Shown here one piece after another: positions 22,049-28,624 of a stretch of 64,000 nt of DNA. Source of the DNA: Chitinophagaceae bacterium. Its GTDB lineage: Bacteria > Bacteroidota > Bacteroidia > Chitinophagales > Chitinophagaceae. Numbering within the stretch: the first letter of the stretch is position 1; every line of letters starts with the position of its first letter. Under the pieces are notes generated by a model. That model was not told where the DNA came from, made no database searches, and worked only from the letters and a program-made list of their open reading frames with translations. Made by a program: the position numbers and the translations under genes. Where the stretch lies: NCBI GenBank assembly GCA_023957575.1, contig JAMLGU010000001.1:248001-312000 (forward strand), read 5' to 3'.

Positions 22049-22160
22049 TTAAAAGTGCTGAAGCGAAGCGGAAGTCCCGCATGACGTAAGGAGTTGCGGG
22101 AAAAAGTGAATAACTTGATACAAAAAAGTAACAAAAAAAATCAAGGCTGTGAGAAAATTT
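22049..22160. repeat. Intergenic repeat fragment with stem-loop
   Basis: The 291-base gap upstream of the sigma gene has no coding frame. It holds a perfect 7-bp stem (TCCCGCA at 22075-22081 with TGCGGGA at 22095-22101). It then has CTTGATACAAAAAAGTAAC running into AATCAAGGCTGTGA (22139-22152). The last block also occurs inside TIR element copy B at 59017-59030, so this looks like a worn dispersed repeat. Confidence 0.5.
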
Positions 22161-22197
22161 GCTGAAAATTTATTTCTGTAAACTAATAATACAAGAA

Positions 22198-23097
22198 TCA
22201 TTGCCCATGCGGATAATATTCATTTTCAACAGTTCCATCGGCAAATAGTTTCAGGATGGCAAATCCGGGAGGCGTTTCCTGATAATAACCGATGCCGACG
22301 CTTTCCTTATCGCCCTGCTCCCACCAGAAACCGCTCATTGCTCCATTGCAACAATACCACACACCATTATATAGCACTTTATCGTAAAGATGATTGTGTC
22401 CGCTCAGAAATACCCTTACCTTATCGCGGTGACGGTAAAACAAGTCTTTCAATTTTTTATTATCCGAATGATTTCCGCCTACCAGAACAGGTGTGGCGCC
22501 AAATACCGGAAAATGCGACATCAGAAGCGTGGGCGTTCCTTCGGGTAATGCATTAAGATCTTTTTCGAGCCATTGATATTGCTCATCATCTAAAGAAACT
22601 TTTGGGTTATTGCCGTCCAGAATAATGAAACGCCAACCCTTTCTGTCGAAACTATAATATCGATGAGGCATTTTGAGTTGCTTTACCACATATTCTTTTC
22701 CATACATGGTATCCGTTTTTACGGGCGCAGCCCACCAGGGATCATGATTTCCGATGCAGCTGTACATATCGTAACCCTTCAGTTCTTGCATACAGTCAAA
22801 CCAGGCATCCCATTGTTCGTTTACTCTGGCACGGGTAATATCATCATAATCCGCAGCATGTATGGAGTCGCCTCCGTTCAGTATAAAATCCACCTTATGC
22901 TTCTTCACTAACTTCAAACATTCTTTGAAACGGGCAGGCGCATTTAGTTGTGGTCTGATATGAACATCTGTAATGTGAGCAACGGTTATCACCGGTTTAA
23001 GCCTTTTCTTTTCCTGCTGAGCAAAACTTGCCGGAGCGCTGGCAACGACACCGGTGGCCGCCAGCCCAATATGTTTTAATAATTGTCTTCTTTTCAA
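22198..23097 (-). CDS. Exported calcineurin-like metallophosphoesterase
   Basis: 299 residues. N-terminus MKRRQLLKHIGLAATGVVASAPASFA resembles a Tat-type or lipid-free signal peptide (basic RR, hydrophobic core, AxA-like end). The two-metal phosphoesterase motifs are all present: DVHIRP (about 44), GGDS (about 74), GNHDPWW (about 115), and the late HFP and SGHNHLY (about 190-235). The substrate is not readable; relatives act on phosphodiesters or phosphomonoesters in the periplasm. A perfect terminator separates it from the gene upstream, so it is transcribed alone. Confidence 0.87.
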   Translation of the reverse strand: MKRRQLLKHIGLAATGVVASAPASFAQQEKKRLKPVITVAHITDVHIRPQLNAPARFKECLKLVKKHKVDFILNGGDSIHAADYDDITRARVNEQWDAWFDCMQELKGYDMYSCIGNHDPWWAAPVKTDTMYGKEYVVKQLKMPHRYYSFDRKGWRFIILDGNNPKVSLDDEQYQWLEKDLNALPEGTPTLLMSHFPVFGATPVLVGGNHSDNKKLKDLFYRHRDKVRVFLSGHNHLYDKVLYNGVWYCCNGAMSGFWWEQGDKESVGIGYYQETPPGFAILKLFADGTVENEYYPHGQ

Positions 23098-23182
23098 AAT
23101 TCTTTTTTTTGCAGATTCAAAATTTATAACTTTTTCGTGATTAAGGGTCAGATGACGAAGTTAATCCTATTTCATTTAATAC

Positions 23183-23207
23183 AAAAAAAGTGGGGCGTAC
23201 CCACTTT
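23183..23207 (-). terminator. Rho-independent terminator of the beta-barrel gene
   Basis: On the minus strand AAAGTGGG and CCCACTTT form a perfect 8-bp stem with a 5-base loop, followed directly by seven U residues. It lies 29 bases past the stop codon of the gene ending at 23236. Confidence 0.85.
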
Positions 23208-23235
23208 CTTTAAAAATTTATGCTTAACTGCTTGG

Positions 23236-23982
23236 TTACAAACCACTCAAAGTAAGGCCTACCGTAAACGGCCTCAGGGCAGGACCGGCGGCATCTTTAA
23301 GTATGGGAGTAAACTGATAGGTGCCGAAAAGCGAAATAACGCCCCATCCAATTCGGGCAGTACCGACAATACGATAAGAATTAAAATATTTTTTACCGGA
23401 TTCTTTTTCAACGTAATTAGCCAATGCCCTGCTTCTGGTTCCCGATTTGAGCAAAGCGCCCACTTTTACACCGATAGCAGCCTTAAAGCTTTTATCGCTA
23501 TGCTCAGGATCGCTCAGATATCGCAGCTCTATTGGCGCTTCTAAGTAGGCTGTCATCAGTTTTGTTTTTTTGAACAAGGCTGTATCCGGACCGTTGAAAC
23601 GCATAGTGTTGGTAGCGCCCTTTACGTCAGGATGGTTGTCTTTTTTGAAGATGATATGGTCTGTACCAAAGCCCAACCCTACCGCCGCACTCAGCTTTGG
23701 AGTTGTTTTGAAGGGGAAATCAAACATAAAATAGGCGTTCAGGCTTCTCGAAAAACCCTTTACCTTAATACTGTCTGGTGTGCCGGCCCAGTTGGTATAA
23801 CCTATCTGAAGCATCAGATGGTCGTTGGTACGGTTAGTGAGGTTATATTGCTTTTTGGGCTTTGCAACATGTTCTTTGTGTGTTACATTTATGGCTTTCA
23901 CAGAATCCACTATCTCTTCCTGAGCATTTAGACAGCTTACAAAAAAGACTGCTAATAAAATAGAAACTAAAATTTTCTTCAT
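23236..23982 (-). CDS. Outer-membrane beta-barrel protein, porin-family-like
   Basis: About 248 residues from ATG 23982; an in-frame ATG seven codons upstream would spoil the signal peptide. The signal is MKKILVSILLAVFFVSCLNAQ. The mature chain alternates strands and turns typical of small Bacteroidota barrels (LMLQIGYTNWAG, KLSAAVGLGFGTDHIIF, RIVGTARIGWGVISLFGTYQFTPI) and ends GLTLSGL with a hydrophobic C-terminus. The Cys in FVSC could suggest a lipobox, but QxE after LNAQ fits signal peptidase I better. Function unknown. Confidence 0.75.
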   Translation of the reverse strand: MKKILVSILLAVFFVSCLNAQEEIVDSVKAINVTHKEHVAKPKKQYNLTNRTNDHLMLQIGYTNWAGTPDSIKVKGFSRSLNAYFMFDFPFKTTPKLSAAVGLGFGTDHIIFKKDNHPDVKGATNTMRFNGPDTALFKKTKLMTAYLEAPIELRYLSDPEHSDKSFKAAIGVKVGALLKSGTRSRALANYVEKESGKKYFNSYRIVGTARIGWGVISLFGTYQFTPILKDAAGPALRPFTVGLTLSGL

Positions 23983-24088
23983 AAATAAGTTTAAAACAGC
24001 CACAAATATATTTGTCTTTGGGTTAAAAATAGGTTAATACCGTAATTAATATTTTATTAGAGATAATAATAGATATTGATATTTTCTT

Positions 24089-24096
24089 TAAATTTG
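24089..24096 (+). promoter_or_regulatory. TAnnTTTG-type -7 box upstream of the tRNA
   Basis: TAAATTTG matches the Bacteroidota -7 consensus TAnnTTTG and lies 59 bases before the tRNA 5' end. No convincing -33 TTTG at the usual spacing, so it is tentative. Confidence 0.4.
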
Positions 24097-24155
24097 CACT
24101 CCAAAATAAAAACCGGTAGGGATTTTATTAAAATATTTTGCTGCAAAACAGCATT

Positions 24156-24229
24156 GGTCCTATAGCTCAGCCGGTTAGAGCACCTGACTCATAATCAGGG
24201 GGTCCCTGGTTCGAGCCCAGGTGGGACCA
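24156..24229 (+). tRNA. tRNA with CAT anticodon (elongator Met, or Ile2 if lysidine-modified)
   Basis: 74 bases folding as a full cloverleaf. The acceptor stem GGTCCTA pairs with TGGGACC (one G-U). The anticodon stem CCTGA/TCAGG closes a loop CTCATAA with CAT at 24190-24192. The T-arm includes GGTTCGAGCC. The 3' CCA is not encoded, as is common in this phylum. Anticodon CAT cannot separate elongator tRNA-Met from tRNA-Ile2, whose C34 is modified by TilS; an identity-element comparison is needed. Confidence 0.95.
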
Positions 24230-24243
24230 CATAAAATAAACGT

Positions 24244-24286
24244 AACCCTTTGTAATTGAACAAATTATGAAGGGTTTTTTATTTTT
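24244..24286 (+). terminator. Terminator of the tRNA
   Basis: AACCCTT and AAGGGTT pair around a partly complementary 19-base interior, then TTTTTTATTTTT follows. Its whole sequence, together with the tRNA 3' end, is duplicated 130 bases downstream. Confidence 0.8.
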
Positions 24287-24329
24287 AATGATAATAAGTG
24301 AAGATTTTTGAAAAAAGGGGCACTGGTTC

Positions 24330-24347
24330 TTCCGATAGCTATCGGAA
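24330..24347. repeat. Perfect 18-bp palindrome
   Basis: TTCCGATAGCTATCGGAA is a perfect inverted repeat. It sits where the T-loop would be in the duplicated tRNA tail, immediately before that tail resumes. Confidence 0.7.
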
Positions 24348-24416
24348 CAGGTGGGACCACAAAAAATAAACTTAACCCTTTGTAAGTGAATATTTTACGA
24401 AGGGTTTTTTATTTTA
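24348..24416 (+). repeat. Second copy of the tRNA 3' end plus terminator
   Basis: CAGGTGGGACCAC, the 3' acceptor end of the tRNA, recurs 130 bases downstream. It is followed by the same AATAAAC..TAACCCTTTGTAA..GAAGGGTTTTTTATTTT terminator with a few substitutions. The loop changes still allow a good stem (AACCCTTTGTAA with TTACGAAGGGTT), so the second terminator may still function. Confidence 0.85.
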
Positions 24417-24500
24417 GGCATCTGCAAAAAAATTTAGAAAAGAAAAGGTTATCAGTCACACTATGTGTTGAAAAGGGAATTTGAGGTGGAGTTAATGTAA

Positions 24501-24721
24501 TGGAAAGAATTTGGCGACAGTCTTCAATATTTAGCCGTTGAGGATAAACAACTGTTTTTTTTGATTCAATCAGCGAAAGCCCGGAACTGGTTACCGAGCC
24601 ATTTGAAAACTATAAAAAGAAATTAAAAGAGTGGGAGGAGGATAACAGAAGTTGGGATGAAATTGTGGCCGATGAAATAAGTAAATTAGATGACTATCTG
24701 AGACATAAAGGCATTGAGTAG
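24501..24721 (+). pseudogene. Decayed open frame with a frameshift at a T8 tract
   Basis: From TGG 24501 one frame reads WKEFGDSLQYLAVEDKQLFF. At the eight-T run (24555-24562) the sense shifts to DSISESPELVTEPF, continuing to ...EISKLDDYLRHKGIE and a TAG at 24719. The two halves join into an acidic, helix-like protein of about 73 residues. There is no start codon before 24501; the upstream codon in frame is TAA. I do not recognise the family. It lies just before the HipBA-like pair and may be the remnant of another small stress or toxin-antitoxin gene. Confidence 0.4.
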
Positions 24722-24812
24722 TATTTTTAACTTTTGTAATAAATCTTCCAGAACTAATTAATGTTGTTTATTATGCACATTATTGTTATTTTTGTTGCTA
24801 ATATACATCAAT

Positions 24813-25112
24813 TTGAAAATAAAACGTCAAATAGTATTACCCAAACAGCAGGAACTTTTAGACCGCCTGGGCGAGAATATTAAACTGGCCCGCAAAAGAA
24901 GAAATTTGACTACGCTGCAGGTTGCAGAGCGTGCCGGAATAGACCGGAGTACCTTGTATCACATTGAAAAAGGGAATCCCAGGGTTTCAATTGGGGCTTA
25001 TCTTAATGTGTTCAGGGTATTAGGCTTGCAAGACGATTTTTTAAAGTTGGGCGCAGATGATGAATTAGGACGAAAATTACAAGACCTGAAATTAATGGAT
25101 AATAGAAAATAG
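24813..25112 (+). CDS. hipB: HipB-like antitoxin, XRE-type helix-turn-helix
   Basis: About 99 residues from TTG 24813, giving MKIKRQIVLPKQQ. An upstream TTG at 24783 would add a hydrophobic run not expected in a repressor, and no ATG is available. The helix-turn-helix is NLTTLQVAERAGIDRSTLYHIEKGNPRVSIGAYLNVFRVLGL (about 35-75). Its stop overlaps the hipA GTG start by one base, the classic translational coupling of HipBA modules. As antitoxin it should bind HipA and repress the operon. Confidence 0.8.
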   Translation: MKIKRQIVLPKQQELLDRLGENIKLARKRRNLTTLQVAERAGIDRSTLYHIEKGNPRVSIGAYLNVFRVLGLQDDFLKLGADDELGRKLQDLKLMDNRK

Positions 25113-26359
25113 TGAAAGCTAAAACAGATATTTGGGTATATGCACACTGGAAAGGTTTAAATGAGCCCAAGTGTATCGGCATTCTTTCTGCGCAACAGGC
25201 AAAGGGCAGAAAGGCATTTAGTTTTACTTATGCGCAGGAATGGCTTCAATCGGAAGAACAAATATTAATTGACCCCGATATTGCATGGTATAGTGGCAGC
25301 CAATATCCTGACCGAAAAATGAATTTTGGGTTATTCTTAGATTCAATGCCCGATACATGGGGAAGAACATTAATGAAACGCTGGGCAGCTATTTTGGCAA
25401 GGGAGGAAAATAAACCGGCACCGGCTTTATACGATATTGATTATTTGCTGGGCGTACACGATATAAGCCGGATGGGAGCCTTGCGATTTAAAACTGACCC
25501 CGAAGGTGAATTTTTGGATAATAATGCAGATTCGCCCACCCCGCCGTGGGCAACCATCAGAGAATTGCAACATGCCGTGGAAATTATTGAAACGGGTAAC
25601 ACGTTAAGCAAAAATCAAAAATGGTTAAAAATGCTTATGGCTCCGGGGTCATCTTTGGGAGGAGCAAGACCTAAAGCAAATGTACTGGACGAAAAAGGGA
25701 ACCTGTGGATCGCAAAATTTCCTTCTCAAAATGATACTGTCAATAAAGCAGCATGGGAATTTTTAGCCTATAAACTCGCAATAAAGGCGGGAATAGATAT
25801 GGCTGAATGTAAGTTGCAAAAAATTGCAGGCAGGCACCATACTTTTTTTACTAAGCGTTTCGACAGAGAGAAAAAAGTAAGAATACATTTTGCCTCTGCC
25901 ATGACCATGACAGGCAATAATGAGGAACTGATCAGGGATAATCCTGCCTCTTATTTGGATCTGGTCGAATTTATACAGTTTTCGGGCTGTTCGGTAAATG
26001 AAGACTTAAAACAGTTATGGCGGCGTATGATTTTCAATATTCTTATTTCTAATACCGACGACCATTTGCGTAATCATGGTTTTATACTCACTCCAAAGGG
26101 TTGGCGTTTATCGCCTGCTTATGATATAAATCCTTCAACAGAGAAAGAGGGTTTGTCGTTAAATATAGATACCAATATTAATTCATTGGATATAGATCTG
26201 GCAAAATCGGTGGGGCAATATTTTCGTTTAAATGCCAACGAGATGAATGACATAGTGAATGAAGTAAGAAAATCTGTTTCAAAATGGCAGGCAGTGGCAA
26301 AAGAAATCGGCATTACCAAAAACGAACAGGTAATGATGGGCGGAGCATTTAGAATTTAA
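25112..26359 (+). CDS. hipA: HipA-like serine/threonine kinase toxin
   Basis: 415 residues from GTG 25112, full length for the HipA family. The N-terminal HipA_N part includes FGLFLDSMPDTWGR (about 75-90). The glycine-rich loop is GSSLGGARPKA (about 183). The catalytic and metal motifs are SNTDDHLRNHGF (about 312) and SPAYDINPS (about 335). In E. coli HipA phosphorylates glutamyl-tRNA synthetase and causes persistence; other family members have other targets, so the substrate here is open. The DxxxxN catalytic arrangement is intact, so it should be active. Confidence 0.88.
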   Translation: MKAKTDIWVYAHWKGLNEPKCIGILSAQQAKGRKAFSFTYAQEWLQSEEQILIDPDIAWYSGSQYPDRKMNFGLFLDSMPDTWGRTLMKRWAAILAREENKPAPALYDIDYLLGVHDISRMGALRFKTDPEGEFLDNNADSPTPPWATIRELQHAVEIIETGNTLSKNQKWLKMLMAPGSSLGGARPKANVLDEKGNLWIAKFPSQNDTVNKAAWEFLAYKLAIKAGIDMAECKLQKIAGRHHTFFTKRFDREKKVRIHFASAMTMTGNNEELIRDNPASYLDLVEFIQFSGCSVNEDLKQLWRRMIFNILISNTDDHLRNHGFILTPKGWRLSPAYDINPSTEKEGLSLNIDTNINSLDIDLAKSVGQYFRLNANEMNDIVNEVRKSVSKWQAVAKEIGITKNEQVMMGGAFRI

Positions 26360-26396
26360 CTACTGATATTATTCTTAATGCTAATAAGAGACTATT

Positions 26397-26648
26397 TTAG
26401 AAAAACTGGATTATAAAAATCAAAAAAGTGAAAAGGAAGGCAGCAATCAAAAATGCAACGGAACGCTTCCCGATCATTTTTACCTTTATCATCCACAATA
26501 CAGATAATGCGCTGATTATCAATAAAAATAAATTGAAATAGATATATTTATCACCGGATAATACTTCGTTTGAAAATAAATATTTTGAAAAAATAAGAAT
26601 CATCAAACAGGCAAAAGGAACTGATTTCAAAACTGAAAGTTGTTTCAT
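26397..26648 (-). CDS. Small three-span membrane protein, unknown function
   Basis: 83 residues with three hydrophobic stretches (about 8-27, 36-54, 63-83), positively charged connecting loops (KVKMIGKRS) and no polar ends, consistent with an inner-membrane protein. The codon pattern is plausible for a gene, but no homology is recognisable. It stands alone between hipA and TIR element copy A, converging on hipA with 37 bases between stops. Confidence 0.5.
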   Translation of the reverse strand: MKQLSVLKSVPFACLMILIFSKYLFSNEVLSGDKYIYFNLFLLIISALSVLWMIKVKMIGKRSVAFLIAAFLFTFLIFIIQFF

Positions 26649-26752
26649 AAATTTTGGCTTTAAATAATTGAATTCCGGTTTACGCCACTGCCTACTCTCA
26701 TTGTTAAATGCTTCAGTAAATTTAGAATTATTTTTTTGAAATGAATTTATTT

Positions 26753-27227
26753 GGCTAATTCCTTTTTTGAGGGATTATTATAAAAAAAATCCATTAGCAT
26801 CCTCTGCTCGTACGGTTAGTTGCCATTATTTGAAAAGTGTAAATTTTTATTCAATAAGTATTTCATTCCTACTTTTCGCCTTCGCAGCAGTAATAACCGG
26901 CAAGCCGCGATCATGCGCAGCGTTATCGTGCGAAGCCAGACGGCCTTGATTTTTGTCAAACTTTTTATCAAGAAAAAGTTTGAAAAGAGGCATACATTCT
27001 TTCATTCCTACTTTTTGCCTCCTCAGCCGGCGGGCTGCGTGGCTGCACCGGTGCTGATTTTGCTTCTTCTCGCTTTCAGCGAGATACCGCTTACCCGGTA
27101 CCGAACCAAAATAGGCACCTCCTGCAGCCACTGTTAAAAAATCGGGAAACCATTATCGTACGAACCAAAACCGGAATAAGCATTGTTTGAACAAAATTTG
27201 CTTAGCACCTCAAGAAGAGAATTAGCC
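26753..27227 (-). mobile_element. Non-autonomous TIR element, copy A (475 bp)
   Basis: Bounded by GGCTAATTCCTTTTTTGAGG and its near-perfect inverse ending GAATTAGCC. It has no convincing gene inside. Internal hairpins are CAAACTTTTT/AAAAAGTTTG and TCTCGCT/AGCGAGA. The same sequence in reverse orientation is copy B at 58741-59367. The flanks (ATTTATTT and AACTTTTT) do not form a clean target duplication, so this copy is older or altered. With its flanks it accounts for the 640-base gap between the small membrane gene and the MarR-GNAT gene. Confidence 0.85.
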
Positions 27228-27290
27228 AACTTTTTTCAAAAAAATTTCTCCCGACTTTTTATCAATAAAACATCTGTCTCAGACCATAAA

Positions 27291-28253
27291 TCAATAATCA
27301 GAAAGGTCTAATTCCATCTGAATATTGCCACGAGCATATTCCAACGGCCGGGCTGCTACTTTTTTGAAACCCATTTTATAGTACAAATTAATGGCAGGCT
27401 TCAATATGGTATTGCTTTCCAGAAAAATTTTGGCAGCGCCTAATTCCTTGGCTTTTCTGGCGACAGCCTGGCCCAGCAGCCAACCGATTCCTTTTCCCTG
27501 ACCTTCTGGCGAAACCGCCATTTTCGACATTTCAAAACCATATTCCGGATCATCCATTTTTATTAAAGCACAAACACCCATTGGCACATTGTTATATAAA
27601 GCCACCAATATCCAGCCACCTTTATTTATGATATATTCTTCAGGATGCTCCAGAATCTGCCTGTCTAAATCTTCCAGTACAAAATACTCAGCAATCCACG
27701 CCTTATTGAGTTTTTCAAAATAATCACGATATTTTGGCTCATAATCAACAATTTTCACATTTCTCTGCTCCCGCTTTTTCTTCTGCTCCTGCACTCTTCT
27801 GAACAAAGATTTTTGCTCCAACAGAAACTCCCATTCGGCTAATGCCTCCCAAAGATTTAGGGTTGCTGCTTCATTAATGTAGTCTATTGCTGCTTCGGTA
27901 TCCTGAAAGGCAACCTTCATACTATCGTTCAATAAAATCCCTTTTTGGGCTAATTTGACCCGTTTTTTGCGTTTGTCATTCGTATCCGGATCATCTTCCA
28001 GCAATCCGGCAACTGTCATTTCCCTGATAATTTTGGTAACCGATGGTTGCGAATGACCGATTTTATTCGCAATATCGGTAACAGAAGCGGGGCCTTCGTG
28101 CGAAAGCACGAAAAATACAGGAAACCATTTGGGCGAAAAGTCTTCAATGGCATACAATTTATAAATTTTAGCTGCATCTTCGGTCACCATTGCCGACAAA
28201 TGCCTGAGCCGACTGCCTAATGCTACGCTACCTGTTTGATTGAAAAATTCCAT
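27291..28253 (-). CDS. MarR-type regulator fused to a GNAT acetyltransferase
   Basis: 320 residues. Residues about 1-150 form a winged-helix MarR domain (PASVTDIANKIGHSQPSVTKIIREMTVAGLLEDDPDTNDKRKKRV). A charged linker (QEQKKKREQRN) leads to a GNAT domain (about 165-320) with the acetyl-CoA loop VSPEGQGKGIGWLLGQAV and the late ESNTILKPAINLYYKMGFKKV. Such fusions are known in Bacteroidota. The acetylated target is unknown. Two perfect 12-base direct repeats directly before the start codon may be its own operator. Confidence 0.9.
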   Translation of the reverse strand: MEFFNQTGSVALGSRLRHLSAMVTEDAAKIYKLYAIEDFSPKWFPVFFVLSHEGPASVTDIANKIGHSQPSVTKIIREMTVAGLLEDDPDTNDKRKKRVKLAQKGILLNDSMKVAFQDTEAAIDYINEAATLNLWEALAEWEFLLEQKSLFRRVQEQKKKREQRNVKIVDYEPKYRDYFEKLNKAWIAEYFVLEDLDRQILEHPEEYIINKGGWILVALYNNVPMGVCALIKMDDPEYGFEMSKMAVSPEGQGKGIGWLLGQAVARKAKELGAAKIFLESNTILKPAINLYYKMGFKKVAARPLEYARGNIQMELDLSDY

Positions 28254-28257
28254 AATT

Positions 28258-28281
28258 ATAATTAGTTATATAATTAGTTAT
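28258..28281 (-). promoter_or_regulatory. Tandem 12-bp direct repeat, candidate MarR operator
   Basis: Two perfect copies of ATAATTAGTTAT lie head to tail starting 5 bases upstream of the MarR-GNAT start codon. A regulator bound here would block its own translation start or promoter. The repeats are A+T-rich, so chance is not excluded. Confidence 0.45.
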
Positions 28282-28510
28282 GTAAAAATACGATGTCTTT
28301 TTAAATGTAACAGCAATTTTTAAATTTTTTAGTCCCCTTAATCAGAAATGATTATTCAGATGCTTAATTCAGTTTTTTGTATCAAGATCTGATAATCTTA
28401 GGATCTCCCCGAAAACATGACAAAAGTCATTAGCTAATCCATTGATTTTAATAGTTTTCCTAAAAAATTAGGGTTAAATTTGTAACGCAAAAGTTATCAT
28501 TCACAACTTA

Positions 28511-28518
28511 TACTTTTG
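28511..28518 (+). promoter_or_regulatory. TAnnTTTG-type promoter box for the hox operon
   Basis: TACTTTTG matches the -7 consensus and would give a leader of about 100 bases before hoxF. A second match, TAAATTTG, is at 28475. The leader contains GGGCAA/TTGCCC (28557-28581) and CCCC-GGGA-GGGG (28579-28590), GC-rich for this genome. The remaining gap (28282-28510) holds no gene that I see. No known riboswitch consensus is recognised. Confidence 0.4.
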
Positions 28519-28624
28519 CCCATGAAACACGATTCGGCCATCGGGCTTTTCCTTTTGGGCAAATTTGAATCAGGCTTGCCCCGGGAGGGGAGCAATATCT
28601 TTTCATTTATTTTAATTCTTAATT

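Noticed and set aside
22049..22160. Rho-independent terminator downstream of the phosphoesterase or sigma genes
   Set aside because: The TCCCGCA/TGCGGGA stem lies upstream of the minus-strand sigma gene's start and upstream of nothing it could end; no U-run follows on either strand in a useful position.
24783..24812. Upstream TTG start for the HipB-like gene
   Set aside because: It would add a hydrophobic run of about ten residues (LFLLLIYIN) unsuited to a cytoplasmic repressor; TTG 24813 gives a charged start.
26745..27235. 8-bp target duplication for TIR element copy A
   Set aside because: ATTTATTT and AACTTTTT agree at only five of eight positions, no better than A+T-rich background.
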